From Girardinichthys multiradiatus (taxonomy: Eukaryota; Chordata; Actinopteri; Cyprinodontiformes; Goodeidae), in assembly GCF_021462225.1 (NCBI RefSeq), contig NC_061797.1:25195093-25259092 (forward strand): a stretch of DNA of 64,000 nt. Direction: 5' to 3'. Shown in pieces: positions 24,030 to 37,500 of the stretch. The position numbers and the translations under genes were made by a program. Numbering within the stretch: position 1 is the first letter of the stretch; each line of letters starts with the position of its first letter. The notes under the pieces are model-generated. The model was not told where the DNA came from. It ran no database searches and saw only the letters and a program-made list of their open reading frames with translations.

Positions 24030-25700
24030 AAAAACAATTTTATTTCATCAATTAATTTTTAAAGTGAAATATATTAATATTTCAAGGTTTTGTTCTATTA
24101 ATTCTTATGATTATGGCTCCCGGGTAATGATCCAACCCAACATTAAATTTATCAGAGTATTAGAATATTACATAATTCCAATAAAAGGATTTTTATGACA
24201 GAAATGTTATGTTGGTCTACTCAGTCATTAGGAAGGCTGCTGACTGCTAGACAGTTGTTAACTACCTCCAGAAGGTGGGTGAACTGTAAAAAGTAATTAT
24301 GTTAGCAGATGGCTGTTCAGAGGGCTGAATCCAATCATATGAAAGAAAAGTTGGGTGGAAGAAAAAATTGTGGTAGAGAAAGGTGCACTCGCAACAGGGT
24401 AACTGCAGCCTTGATAGGATAGGCCTGGACTCTGGATAAGTGCTTCAGGAGTCCTACCACACAAAGACTTATGTAGGACATGGACTACAACTCTGGCATT
24501 CCTTGATTTAAACCACTCCTGAACCAGTTAATGCATCAGAACATCTTTACGTGGATCCACAGTCTAGAGGAAGAGAGGAGAGGCACCGCAAACAAGTTGC
24601 TTGAGGTCCATTCTGACATTTCCACAGGCAATAATGGTTTTAGGAGCCATTTACAAGTCTATGTGAGAGTACTTCATGCTCCCCAGTGTTGCCAAGCTTT
24701 ATAAAGATGATGATTTCATTTTCAAGCAAGACTTTGCACCAGCCAACACTACCAGTGGTACCAATACCTGCTTCAATGACCATAGCATCACTGTCTCATT
24801 AGCCAGCAAACTGGCTTGAGCTAAATTCCATAGGTAGCCTATGGAATTGGCATTGTTTCATGCCCTACAATGCTTCTGTTAAAACAACCTGGACTTTCTG
24901 AACACCTCAGCAGGACCACTGGCTGATCACCTCCATGCTATGCTGCATTGATGCTGTAATTCATACAAGTGGAGCTCTGACCATGTATTGAGCAGATATG
25001 CAGAACAGTGCATAAACAAACTTTTCAGTAGGTCAATAAGTCTACAAATCCTTTTTTAATTGGTATTGCATGTTGTTTTTAACAAATCTATGTGTCTTGA
25101 AGGTCACTCAGAACAAATTGTCAAAAATATATAATTTCCAAACTAAGAAGGTTGGTTTCAAAACATGAAGTAGAGGTGGTTATTCATGCTTTTATTTCCT
25201 CTTCTCTGGACCTTTTCAGTTGGTCCAAAACGCTGCAGCAAGGGTCTGAACTTCAGCCAACAAAGGGGCCACATCACTCCTGTTTAAATGTCTTTGCACT
25301 GGTTAGCTGTTCATTGTAGGATTAATTGTAATACTGTAATACCTGCTTGTTTAAGCTCCCTCCTATATCACTAAATTGTACTCTATGCTACATCCACCAT
25401 GCTATGCTATGTACTCCAACTCGAGCCCCTTAGGTCCTCAAACTAAAGACTACTCGTAGTCCTAAGGACCTGGTATATAACTCAAGGGAGTCGCTCTTTT
25501 CCAAGCCTCTCTTGTTTTACTTTGCCTTGAGTGTTGAATTTTGAGCTTTCATTAGATGTAAGCCATAATCATTAAAATAATAGAAATAAATGCTTGAAAT
25601 ATTTCCTCTTTTGTGTATTGAATCTGTATATGAGAAACGTTAAACCTTTTGAATTAAATTACCTAAATCAATTCGATTTTATTTAGTTTATTTGTTATTT
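24030..25700 (+). mobile_element. Old Tc1 relic of the same superfamily as copy 1, interrupted by a LINE piece
   Basis: Degraded transposase-region blocks are in order: a 'ggaagaaaaaattgtggtagag' region near 24357, 'ccaagctttataaagatgatgatttc' near 24690, 'caagactttgcaccagcc' near 24726 and 'ccagcaaactggc' near 24803. The right inverted-repeat region at 25535-25640 ('tttcattagatgtaagcc...cttgaaatatttc') still resembles the end of the 10478-12087 element. Many stops and indels. The LINE relic at 25190-25530 sits between these parts. Confidence 0.65.
25190..25530 (+). mobile_element. LINE (L2/CR1-type) 3' reverse transcriptase relic
   Basis: Broken frames contain a FQLVQNAAARV block (about 25217-25250), a 'ggccacatcactcctgttt' (HITPV-like) block, a 'ctccctcctatatcac' (APSYI-like) block and a SR-rich end. 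This is the usual C-terminal order of fish L2/CR1 LINE reverse transcriptases. Heavily decayed. Confidence 0.6.
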
Positions 25701-25879
25701 ATTTAAAAAATGCTTTAGAAAGTTTTGTCAAAATTAGGTTTTAATTTAAAAAAACTCCCGTACCTCAGATATGATGAAATTCAAGCTTCACCAATGGGCA
25801 AAATTGTGTTATCTATACAGTTACTTATTTGTTATTGTTTATTTATTATTTTTAAGCCGTTCTGGCCAGTACTCTTCTG

Positions 25880-25932
25880 TTAATGAAACCTTAAAACTGG
25901 AATACATTATATTAGAGACCAGAATAAAATGC
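25880..25932 (+). repeat. 53-bp direct repeat, right copy
   Basis: Right partner of 23947-23999 (51 of 53 identical). A shared upstream 'ccagtac' suggests the similarity may extend with gaps. Confidence 0.9.
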
Positions 25933-26484
25933 TACGGCGGCTTGTTTTTGTCTTATGAACCAAAGGAAGTAATATTCTTTTTTGCTTGTGACAAACAAGG
26001 AATTTTGTTACAACAGTTCACAAGGGCTTCTGTGTATTGAAACGTTAATGCTGCTTGTATTTGCTTTGATTACTAAAATAATGGACCATGCCTAACCCTT
26101 CTTAATGTTTTGTGTTGATAACAATCTCCTATGCCACCATAGTGGTGAATGGTCATTTGTATAACAATACAAAGCAGGAATAAAGGCTCTGAACACAGTC
26201 TTTAGCAGCAAAATGAATGTGGTCAATGTCAATCCAGACGATTTAATCAAAGAAAAGATTCAAAACGCCACAAAAAAATATAAGAGCCCCATTTTCCTGT
26301 CGGTCCCATCCCAAATAATTAGAACCTAATCTGCCCTAATATTAGAATCCTTTAATAGCTGCATGCTAAAGTAAAAGCAGGAGTTTCTAAATGAAGAGAG
26401 GAGAAGAGTCTTTGTGTGGAATGTGTTTGGGCATGTAATATTGATACAGCACTGGATTGTGGCGTGTTGAAAGGGTAGGGAAAT

Positions 26485-26592
26485 GTGTATATAATATTGA
26501 TATATATCGGCTATCGGATATATATCAGCTGTAACTGCAATATTATTATCGGATATCGATATTTGCCCTAATTTTTAAATCGATGCATCCCT
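26485..26592. mobile_element. Short hAT-like repeat end
   Basis: AT-rich TATCGG/GATATC-rich sequence ending 'aaatcgatgcatccct', a word common at hAT-type ends in fish. No matching left end was identified. Confidence 0.3.
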
Positions 26593-27636
26593 ATTGCTTT
26601 TTGTAAAAGCATAAATCACAGTCAAGTTCTTTTGTAAAGCAGAAATGCTGCACGTAAAGAAGGAGAAAAGTGACTGCTAAATGAAATACTTGCAAGCATT
26701 ACTTCTTTAATCTGACTAGTTGAAAGGGAAGCTGACTTATGTCTACATGCAGTCTGTTGTGATCAGTGTGATTTCTAGATACATTATTATAGCTGCCTCT
26801 GCAGTGCACCTGAATGTATATTTACCTGCACCCAATAAATTAACAGTAATACCTGTAGAGTCCTAGATTTACTCTTTACCAAGCAGGGATGCATCGCCTC
26901 TGCTATTTCATGCAGACATAAGGCAGAGGGTGGTTTAAAGAGCTGAGCTGACAGGGATGTTTTAGACTGAGTTAAGGATTGTTCTCCTAGTTTTTAAATT
27001 GCTTAAATTCGGATTTAGGAGTTATGGGCACTGAGTTATCAGTTGCTCAGTACACCATAAGTACTGTAGTTGTGTAATATGTGGCAATGCATATGCATGC
27101 AGGCAATGATTTTATGGTTCGTGTTTTTTTTCCAGCACTGTAAAGTTTACTTTTAACCTGCAGAGGGACAGTAACCTATCTATTTAAAGGCAGCATGAAA
27201 TTAAATCAGCTTTTCCACCAAATAAGCGTATAATTTATTAAATCAGGTTTTTCTATCATTTTAACCCAACCTGTTGCACCGTTTTAAACATGTCATTATT
27301 TTGTAAATGTCATCTCCCTCACCTCTACTTTTCAGTGGAGAGCTTTTTAAATATTAATTTGAATAAAAACGGACACCTATCTTGTTGATAATGTTGACTT
27401 CTAGAATATGACTTTGTTTGAGCTAAAGATGTCTCTGCCAGGATATGCTGAGGTTTTATCACAGGTTTGACTATTTATCACTGTTGTTAGCTGGTTGACA
27501 GTTCAGGCTGAGAAAAATGGTTTCATAGAAAAGAATGTGATGTTGATTATTTTGGATGTAAGGTTAAAATTTGGGAAAATCCCTCTGTATGAGTTTTGAG
27601 ACACTGACGCCTTTCTTCCTCGCTTGCAGGGCAGTG

Positions 27637-28537
27637 ATGCCTGGGATGGTGATGTTTCGGCGGCGCTGGTCAGTTGGCAGCGATGACCTGGTGCTGCCCG
27701 CCCTCTTCCTTTTTTTATTGCACTGCGTCTGGTGAGTCAGCACTTCAGCAGCTGTATGGATTCCCACCATCTTCACAACTGCAGCCTATTCATAATGTTG
27801 TGTCTGATTATCAGATTTAACAGTAAATGTATGCAGAAGGACACATTTTTATCTTGTCTTTCCGACCCAGGTTGGTGGTTCTGGCCGTGGTTCTCTTCGG
27901 CCTTCGGTACGGCTCAGACCTGTCGTGCTCCGTCACACTGGTTGACCATGGTCGAGGGTACTTGGGCATCCTCGTCAGCTGCCTTATATGTGAGAGCGCC
28001 ATCATGTGGTTGAGCATGAGGGGCAGCATTTTGTACACACAGCCCAGGGAAGCTGTGCAGTATGTGATCTACATCAGACTAGGTACGACGCTGTGGCTCT
28101 TCTCTGAGGAACCTTATTAGTTCAAGTTACATATATGGTTTACGTATATGGTTGGATTGGAAATATTTTTATCATGAATCCTCTCATTTCTTTTCTTTTT
28201 AGCTATTCTACTAGTTGAGCTAGTGTATGCTGTAGTAGGGATTGCCTGGCTTGTCCAGTATTACCAGCCGTGCTCCGATGTCACTGCAAAAAACCTGGCT
28301 TTGGGTAGGTGAATACATGATTAAAAGGTAGAATGAGAACAATTTAAGTCCCACACATTTTATGCTAGAATTAAATGATCCTTTTAACATTTTTGCAGGA
28401 ATCGTTGCATGTAATTGGCTGGTAATCCTCAGCGTTTGCATTACTCTCATGTGCACCTTTGACCCAACGGGTCGGACTTTTGTCAAATTGAAAGCAACCC
28501 GTCGGCGTCAGCGCAACCTTACTACATATACTCTCAG
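27637..28537 (+). CDS. dagla: dagla exons encoding the N-terminal four-helix membrane domain
   Basis: Four exons (27637-27731, 27871-28082, 28203-28304, 28399-28537) encode residues 1-182. [20 protein letters not shown] is close to the mammalian N-terminus. The [11 protein letters not shown] segment and the [10 protein letters not shown] segment after helix 4 are strongly conserved family landmarks. The acceptor of the first coding exon is at 27629/27630 with seven leader bases before the ATG. Confidence 0.94.
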
Positions 28538-31500
28538 GTAGAAACATACTCTGTAAATTCTTCTCTCTGACTCTCAGCTTGTAGTAACACAGACATCCTT
28601 CCAATATAATCTGTCTTTCACTGTAATCAGCTTGTGACAGAGATCTTAGTGTTACTCTTGCTATTAGACACAGACTAGAAGAAGGCCAGGCCAGCAGCTG
28701 GAGCAGAAGACTGAAGTTCTTTATGTGCTGCACAAGAGCCCAGGATACACAATCAGTGAGTCTCAACATCTCCTAGATCTCTTTCCTATTTGTTGTAAAG
28801 GAAAATGTAAGAGAAAAGAAATAAAACTGTTAGTGTTCTATTGATGACTCCAAAGCTGGACTTAAAACAGTGTTTTTCTAATTTTCTTACAAGTGACAGA
28901 AATATTTCCGAAATTGTATGAGCACATTTAATTTAATTTAATGTGACATTAAAACGGATGTTTTAATGTGTGCATTTGGGAGTGGTCCCCAACCATGTTT
29001 TCTTCTGCTTCCTATCTAGCATGAAGTTGAGGCAGGGTGCAAAGCTAAGTGGCTCATTAGTCTCTAATTAATTACTTTTTCCATTTCTTTGTGCAAGACT
29101 ATTGATTCCAGTCAAACTACGTTTTCCTCACTTCCTTTCTTTCTGTTCCATCATCACCACTCTCCATGAGCATTAGCATCATGGCCACAAAGATATACCG
29201 GTACATAAATTGTGTGCATTAAACACCCGTCCAACTGTGCAGATTTATTACTGGGAGTTTTGATGCAGGGCCCCAGAAATACTACAGCCTACTTAACATT
29301 GCAACCAAGCAATCCTGTGCAGTTGCACTATTGCAGACATTAATACTAATGTGACAATTGGGATTCAATGTATTGTGCTTCTCTAGTACTGATTTTCCCA
29401 AACTATTTGCTATTTGTATTGTCACCTCATCCTGATATCTGTTGCTTTCATGATCAGGATGCATATTCAGAAGTGGCCAGCCTGTTTGCAGAGTTCTTCA
29501 GAGACCTGGACATCGTGCCTAGTGATATTATTGCTGGACTGGTGCTTCTCCGCCAGACGCAGAGGTCAAAAAGATCTAATGTCCTGGACCAGGTATCACT
29601 CTTTGAGATTTTCTGTTTTTAAATTGAAGTACATAAATCCAATTTTAAATGTACCATTTGTTGTTTTTTGTCTACAGGCCAACAATGACATTATAGCATT
29701 CTTGTCAGGAATACCAGTGACTCGTAGTACTAGATACCTGGACCTCAAGAACTCTGTGAGTTTTTTGTGTAATGCCAGTGCTCGTTTTTGTTCATATACT
29801 GGTACTTGTTAGAGTTAAAAAGATCAAATTTCAGGATATCGATAACCTACTTGATTTGAGTAATTACAAAAAATGTGCTGTTGTTCCTGTTTCTCTTGCT
29901 CTGATGCATGTTTTTGTGTTTGCTCCTTCCAGGCTGAGATGAACATGTACAAGGAGGTGTGTTATTATATGCTCTTTGCCCTGGCTGCATATGGTTGGCC
30001 CATGTACCTGATGAGGAAGCCTGGCTGTGGGCTGTGCCGCCTTGCCAGCTCCTGCCCGTAAGCACTCAAACACACACCCGCACATTTATATCTATTTGGT
30101 TTCTTTGTCTCTTGAGCCTCTTCAGTACAGATCAAATTTCGCATGCGTCAAAACTTGCCAAGTGGTAATCCACCGAGACAATACCACTCCAGTTAGACCC
30201 ACTCACTGATACAAGCAGTGTTGAATTTATCACATGCTCGTACCCAGATTTCCTGCACTGGGAAGCTAATTATATCCCTGTTATCTTACTTGCTGTTCCT
30301 GCATTTCTGTTCTGTCCACTTCGTCTGCAATCTGCTGAACAATCTAACACCAATCTGTTTTTCCCCTGTACTCATGCTGCTTCTGCCTAGCTGCACATCG
30401 GTCTCTGGCTCGCGGTTGTCTCAGTCCGTGACGGTGGAAGAGGACAACTGCTGCGGTTGTAACGTCCTTGCCATACGCAGACACTTCCTTGATAGGGATC
30501 TCAAGCAGGTTCACGTTGTCTACACATCCTGCCACGACGCTGTGAGTAATTTAGCAAGCAGGCCATAAGTAGCCAGAGGTGTTTTAAGATTTATTTCCTT
30601 GTCTGAATGAAGGATGGATGCTGTACAAGGGTTTCACAACATCAGGCAAATGTTTTATTTCTAATGCCTTGCAGAAGTCAATTGCGGTGTCACCCTTTTT
30701 TTGAGTTCATGTACTGTGCTCTGCAACTTTAGTCATGCTACTACCACAAACTTTACTTTATTTTAATGAGGTTTTATGTGTTAGGCCAACACAAAGTAAC
30801 AGACAGTGGGGAGAGAGAGTGGGGGAAGCATGCAGCAAAGGTCAACAGGCCAGGAGTTAAGCCTATGATGGGCTGCGTCGAGGACTAAGGCCACTGTAGG
30901 TGCGCACTCTTCCCCTGCACCTTGTGCCCGATGCTAGCTTCTCCTTTGTCTAGATGGACCTGTATGACTTTGACTCTGATTTAAGGCACCCAGATAACAT
31001 TATAGAAAATAATTTCAAAGTACAGGGCAGCTTGGTGTGTTCCAGCACAACACAGTCCCCACTCTGCCTTTGAGCAATGCATACACATCATGATGATGGG
31101 CTTTTTAGCAGTGCGCAGTGTCGAACACTTCCTTTGTGAAAAAACATTAGTCTTTCACTTCATATATCTGGCCTATAATGAAAGACTGGCAACAAGAAAG
31201 CCATAAAATGTCTTGTTTGCAGTTCAAACCAACAAACCATGTAGAGGACACAGCAAGAATGTAGAAGATGGTGCACTAGTCTATTAGGACCAAAATGTAA
31301 CACCAGGAACACCCTCTCCCCATAATGAAACATGGTGGTGACAACATCATACTGTTGGGATGCTTTTCCTCAGCAAGAAGGAAGATGGCACCTGGTGATT
31401 GGATGATATATGGAACTAAATACACAGTAATCCTGGAAGAAAACCTATTAGAGGCTCCAAAAGTTTTGACACTGGAGAGGGAGTTCCCCCTGCAGCAGGA

Positions 31501-34500
31501 CACAACCTGAAACCTACCGCCAAAGCTACAATGGAATGGTTTAGATCAAAGCTTTCATATATGTTTGAATGATCCTGTTAAAGTCCAGGCCAAAATCCAA
31601 TTTATTATTTGTGGCAAGACATTTTTATAAACATTGTCTTAGTCCAGTCTGTCTGAGGTTCAGCTGTTTTGCATATTGTAAAACATATAGAGATGCTTGC
31701 AATGTTCTTAACAAGACACTGTGTTTGTCTAAGAAATGTTAAACAGTGGGTCAGCATAGGTTTGTTGGTTTGCGCTGTAGTTTTTGTTCTTGGTGTGCAT
31801 CTTGTCTTGACTGTATTAGCAGCCCTACACTGTAGTTGCTGAGATGCTGGAAGCTGCATGAGATGAGAGCTGTTCACATCCCATGTAAGTCAAGTGTTGC
31901 AGACCTGCAAATGTTCTCCACATTTGAAGAATCCCAGAGTCATATGAATGTTGCTCCAAACTGTTGCTGTGACAAGATAAATTATACTCCATATAATTCA
32001 ATTCAGTTCAGTTTATTTATATAGCGACAATTCACAACACATGTCGTCTCAAGGCACTTCACAAAAGTCAGGTACATACATTTCAATTAATCCTAACCAT
32101 TGAACAGTGCAGTCAGATTCAGTTATTTATTCAAATTGGATAAAAAGACTTTCTGTCTAAGGAAACCCAGCAGATTGCATCCAGTCAGTGACTTGCAGCA
32201 TTCCCTCCTCCTGGATGAACATGTAGAGACAGTGGACAGTCACTGGCGTTGACTTTGCAGCAATCCCTCATACTGAGCATGCATGTAGCGACAGTGGAGA
32301 GGAAAAACTCCCTTTTAACAGGAAGAAACTTCCACCAGAACCAGGCTCAGTGTGAGCGGCCATCTGCCATGAGCGACCGGGGGTTTGAGAGAACAGAGCA
32401 GAGACACAAAGAAGCACTGATCCAGGAGTACTTTCTATGGGAAGGAAAAGTAAATGTTAATGGATGTAGCTCCTTTAGTTGTTTCACCTAGAAAGAAAGA
32501 ACAGATAAACTCTGAGCCAGTTTTCAAGGTTAGAGTCTGAAAGAGAGCACATATAATTAGTCACAGTAGAAGCTCAGTCAATTGCCATGTCTAGGAGAGA
32601 GAAAGGGTTAAACACTGAAAGACAGGGCCATGTGGATCATCGGTAGAGGGTGAGCATTAAGTTGTTGCCAGCAGAAGGAATTCATCGGGATTCATGGATA
32701 AGTGAAGCTGAGTATCATCAGCGTAACAGTGAAAATGTATCCCCTGCTGCCTGATAATTTGACCTATTGGAAACATATATATAGTAAAGAGAATTGGCCC
32801 AAGTACTGAACCCTGTGGTACTCCACAATTAACCATGGAGTTTAAAGATGATTTTTCATTTACATGAACAAACTGGAATCTGTCAGACAGATAAGATTTA
32901 AACCAGCCTAGTGCTGTTCCCCTGATCCCTACAGCATATTCCAGCCTTTTTAAGAGAATATTATGGTCGACTGTATCAAATGCAGCACTGAGATCTAACA
33001 GAACCAGTACAGACACAAGTCCATTATCTGAGGCCATAAGAATATCATTAGTGACTTTCAGCAGAGCTGTTTCAGTGCTATGATGAACTCTGAAGCCTGA
33101 CTGAAACACTTCAAACAGGTCATTGCTGTGTAAATGCTCACACATTTGATTAGCAACTATTTTCTCAAGAATTTTAGATAAGAATGGAAGATTGGATATA
33201 GGTCTGTAATTTTTCAAGTCATCTCGATCAAGCGAAGGTTTCTTAAGTAAAGGTTTAATTACAGCTACCTTAAAAGCTTGTGGTACATATCAATTTACTA
33301 AGGATAAATTAATCATATCTAAAATGGGGCTGGTAATCAGAGGGAACACTTCCTTAAATAATTTGGTTGGGATTGGGTCTAACATACAAGTTGAAGGTTT
33401 AGATGAAGCTAATATTTCTGATAACTCAGGAAGCTTCACAGGATCAAAACAGTCCAAACACAAATCAGGTTCTGCAGTTATTTCCAATGTTGTCTCACTT
33501 GCTGAGGATGAAGTAATCATCTTCGGGAGTATGTCAAAGATTTTATTTTTAATAGAATCAATTTTATTTAAGAAGAATCCCATAAAGTCATGGCTGCTAA
33601 GAGCTAAGGGAATGGATGACTCAACAGAGCTATGACTCTGTGTAAGTTTAGCAACTGTACTAAAGAGAAACCTAGGATTATTCTTGTTCTCTTCTATTAA
33701 TGATGAGAAATAACCTGTTCTGGCTTGGCGAAATGTCTTTTTATACAACAGTAGGCTATTTTTCCAGATTAAGTAGGAATCCTCTAGGTGTGTAGAGCGC
33801 CATTTTCTCTCCAATTTTCTAACATTGTGCTTTAAAGGAGCCTGCCTCCTGTGAATAATTACCTTCTTTTTCAAGGGGGCTGGATTGTCTAATGCATCAC
33901 GCAATGATGAAGAAACACTATGAACAAGAGAATCATATATATTTTATTTAAGTGAATTGGCTGGTTGCTGACCCCTCCTTTTTAGAACAGGGGGGCAAGC
34001 ATTTTTGCATGAGTGTACTGACTGCAGTCACTTCACATTGTAATGACAAATCTACTTATGACATAAACATATTTGACAGTTTTTACAACATCATCATCAA
34101 AATTGCTGCCACAGTCGGAAACCGCTGTGGGAATTACATTAAAAGTTGAGCTATACTTTTCTCCTGGTCCTTTTTTAAAATTCCTAAATAGTCAATAAAG
34201 GACATTAATAAATAGTTTCCTCATTGCATAGCAAAGATATTTTTATACCAATACTAAAACTTGTACTTGGGCCACTAATTTGCAGAGCAGAGTGCTTCTG
34301 AGTGAGGTTAACCAGCGCTGGGTTTCCATTTATAAATTCACTGACTTGAGACTTTGCGCTGTGCCAGGATGGAAAAAGGCCTTGACGGCAAAGAAAAGGA
34401 GAATTGCTCCGGGGGTGCCGGGCTGCTTGCTGATGAAACTATAACTCTTTTCAGACAGCCTGCTCGACACAGCACTGTACCTTTATTATTTTCTGTGGGA

Positions 34501-37500
34501 GAAGTGTGAGAACAGAACGAGGAGGAACTGATGTGCCTTTATGACAGCAACAGAGATAGTCACAGAGCCGAATTTGAGTGTATGCTAAAGATTTTATTTG
34601 GGAACTCAAGCATACAGTTTGAAAGCACTCGTTGTGACCGATTTATTTTGATCTCCTCATTATTCTGCCAGCAAAGGCAGTATAATTAAGGGCTCTTGAG
34701 CCTCTGGCAAACCAAGCAAATGGTCAGCTTTCTGTCGATGAGACTGACAACGCTGGTTGTCTTTTGTTGTAAGGTTGTTTTCCGCATAACAGAATCGTTT
34801 CAGAACCAACTTCTAGTGTCCATTAAAAGAAATCACAGCAAAACCATAAAAAGTTGCCAAGCTTCACGTGCTCCTTTTATTTATTTCAGAAGGAAATTCT
34901 AAGTTGTATGTTTCTTTCAGTAAATTTAGAATGAAAGTAGAAGTTCCGATGACATCTTCTTTTGACATTTGAATGTGGTGTAGATCTGCCATGCTACAAA
35001 TGTATTTCTGGTGGTAACTTTTGCCTGTTTCTCCTTTTCCCATCTGTACTCTGGTAGTCATTTGCCAGTGGATTGTGCAGTGCTGCATATCAAATTGTTT
35101 TTGGGATCAATTTTATTCCTCTTCTCCTTAAAGTTGGCTTTCTGAAAGGGGAAATAAACATCATTACATACTAATACAAAAGGGACCGGTACAAAGAACC
35201 GTTTGTCCACATCTTTCAGGTAGTAGCTTAGAGCTGCTTTATGATTATGAACTGTAAGTTGCAATTTAATGCCAAAACTAACAAAACCCAAGTGTTAGGA
35301 GATCTGACTCATAATGTCTCATTTTGGATGTGACAGCAATGTTTCAGGTCTTTGTTTTTCTCCGCTTTTGTGATTTTATAAAAAACACAGTTAACAATAT
35401 GCGAGGTGATGAAAATCTAACGAAATTATGTTGTATCCTCTAAACATTTTAGGGTTCCTATACAGTTTGGCATAGTATGGAATTGAATTTAAATGAGATA
35501 AGAGGAAGAAAATAGAGGAAGAAAAAAAAAAAAATTTTTTTCCCTTAATGTCTTATCCTATTGTCTAAAAGGTGAATCTATCCGTTGTCCATTTATCCAT
35601 CCATCCTACCATTTGCCTTCCTCCCTTGCTTCCTTCCTTCTAGTTTGTGTATTTTGTTGCTGCTATTTGCCCTCCAGTCACTGACTCAGAAGTTCCTCCT
35701 CCTGAACAAGTGTGTAGCGACAGTTGACAGTTTATCGCATCAAGTCGTTAAGTTTGCAGCAATCCTTCATACTAGGCATGCGTTTGGCGACACTGGAGAC
35801 ATAAACTCCCTTTTAACAGAAAGAAATCTCCAGCAGAACCTGGCTCAGTGTTAGCTGCCATTTGCCATGACCCACTGGGGGGTTTAAGAACACAAACACA
35901 GAAAAGCAGAGAAGTGCTGGTGTAGGAGTACTTTCTATGTTTAAAAAAAAGTATAAAGTTAATTGCAGCAGTAATTCTTTTACTGGCTTCATCTAGGAGA
36001 GAAACACAGCTGAAATAATATTCATAGAGAATCTAAAGGAGCATGAGCTGTTTTGAAAAGAAGAAGGGGCACAAAAGTTTCACTCTCTAGATGTGTTGCA
36101 GCAAAAGGTGGTTCTGCAAACGCTGTGTGCGCACACCACACTTTCTAGATTTTAATGCCTCATTTTCCTTCCACTCCACAATTATGTTTTGTGTGAGTGT
36201 AATCGCAAAAAATTCCAGTAAAATGCTATAAATGTTGTGGTTGTTAGATGAGACAATTTGTAGGGGTTCAAGTAGTATTTGCTTTGAGCAGTTTTACATG
36301 GTTCTTTCTGCACACCCTGAGGCTAGGAGGAACATCATGGTGCCACTGCTTGGTCATATTGTCAGGTTTGGTGTGTCATGAGGATGTCTCCTACAGTTTT
36401 TTTTAACCTGAACCCACATTTACCACTTGCAATGTTTCAAACAGGTTTACGAGACTCCGTTCTTCGTGGCGGTGGATCATGCCAAGAAGAAAGTTGTCAT
36501 CAGTATCAGGGGAACCCTTTCTCCAAAGGTGATTTTCATTTTCCATGTCTGCTTTAATTCATCATCATAAAAGTATTTATTTTTCTAGTAGTGTTGGAGG
36601 CCCCCACCCCCCACACCACCTTCACATTCTAACACCTTCAAAGAACAGGTTATATTCTCATATTTCAGTGCAACACTCGAACTCCCACACCCATCACGCA
36701 AAGATCGAGAGCGTGACTGTCCACTCTTAGAGAGAAATGTCCTTTCTGCTCTGATTTAAGCTTGTTGGAAGATATCTCTGTTTGTAAACCAGAACTGAAT
36801 AGAAATAAAGGTATTTATCATGGCTCCAGTGTGTAGCAAAGATAAAATGCTTATAGAAAGGAAACTTATGCTCAAATTGGCCAAAACAAATACTGCACAA
36901 AGGGGGAAAAATGTTGTCCCACCATTAAAGAATTTTAATTAGGTTAAATGGAAGTTAAATGACTTAAGCTACATGAAATTACCTGAACCATCACCATGCT
37001 GTTATTTCTTTTACATTCTATGTTAAAGAATTATTACAAAACAACAAGCGATGGGCGTGAGTCATATGTTTAAAACTTTTGTATCCCTTCTGCTTTTTTA
37101 AATAATGTGATTTTTCCTTTTTCTTTTTTTTTTTACGGTTTTATTTAATTTATCTGTGTGCATCAGGACGCCCTGACTGATCTTACAGGAGACTCTGAGC
37201 GTTTGCCCGTGGAGGGGCAGCATGGGACCTGGCTTGGTCACAAGGTGAGGAACAATTCAGACTTGCTCATTTTTTCCCCTCTTTACTTGTTTCTCGATTT
37301 TCTGGGCATGTGGGGGGGTCATTTCAAATTTGAACTGCAGAGTAATTGCTCTGGTTCTTGTGAAAAGAGATGAATGGCTTCCTTTTCATTTTCTCTATCT
37401 TTTTACTGCCCTCTCTCTGTTGAATCCCTTTCTATTTCTCTCCAGGGAATGGTTTACTCAGCAGAATACATTAAGAAGAAATTGGAGCAGGAAATGATCT

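Larger units (their letters stand above)
4743..27629 (+). other. dagla: dagla intron 1 (22.9 kb), repeat-rich
   Basis: Inferred first intron between the donor at 4742/4743 and the acceptor cgcttgcag ending at 27629. It contains the transposon-derived pieces listed separately. I saw no recognisable gene in 5.6-8.5 kb, 16.0-17.4 kb, 18.8-20.0 kb, 20.3-21.7 kb, 22.7-23.9 kb and 26.6-27.6 kb, which are AT-rich with no long frames. Confidence 0.5.
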
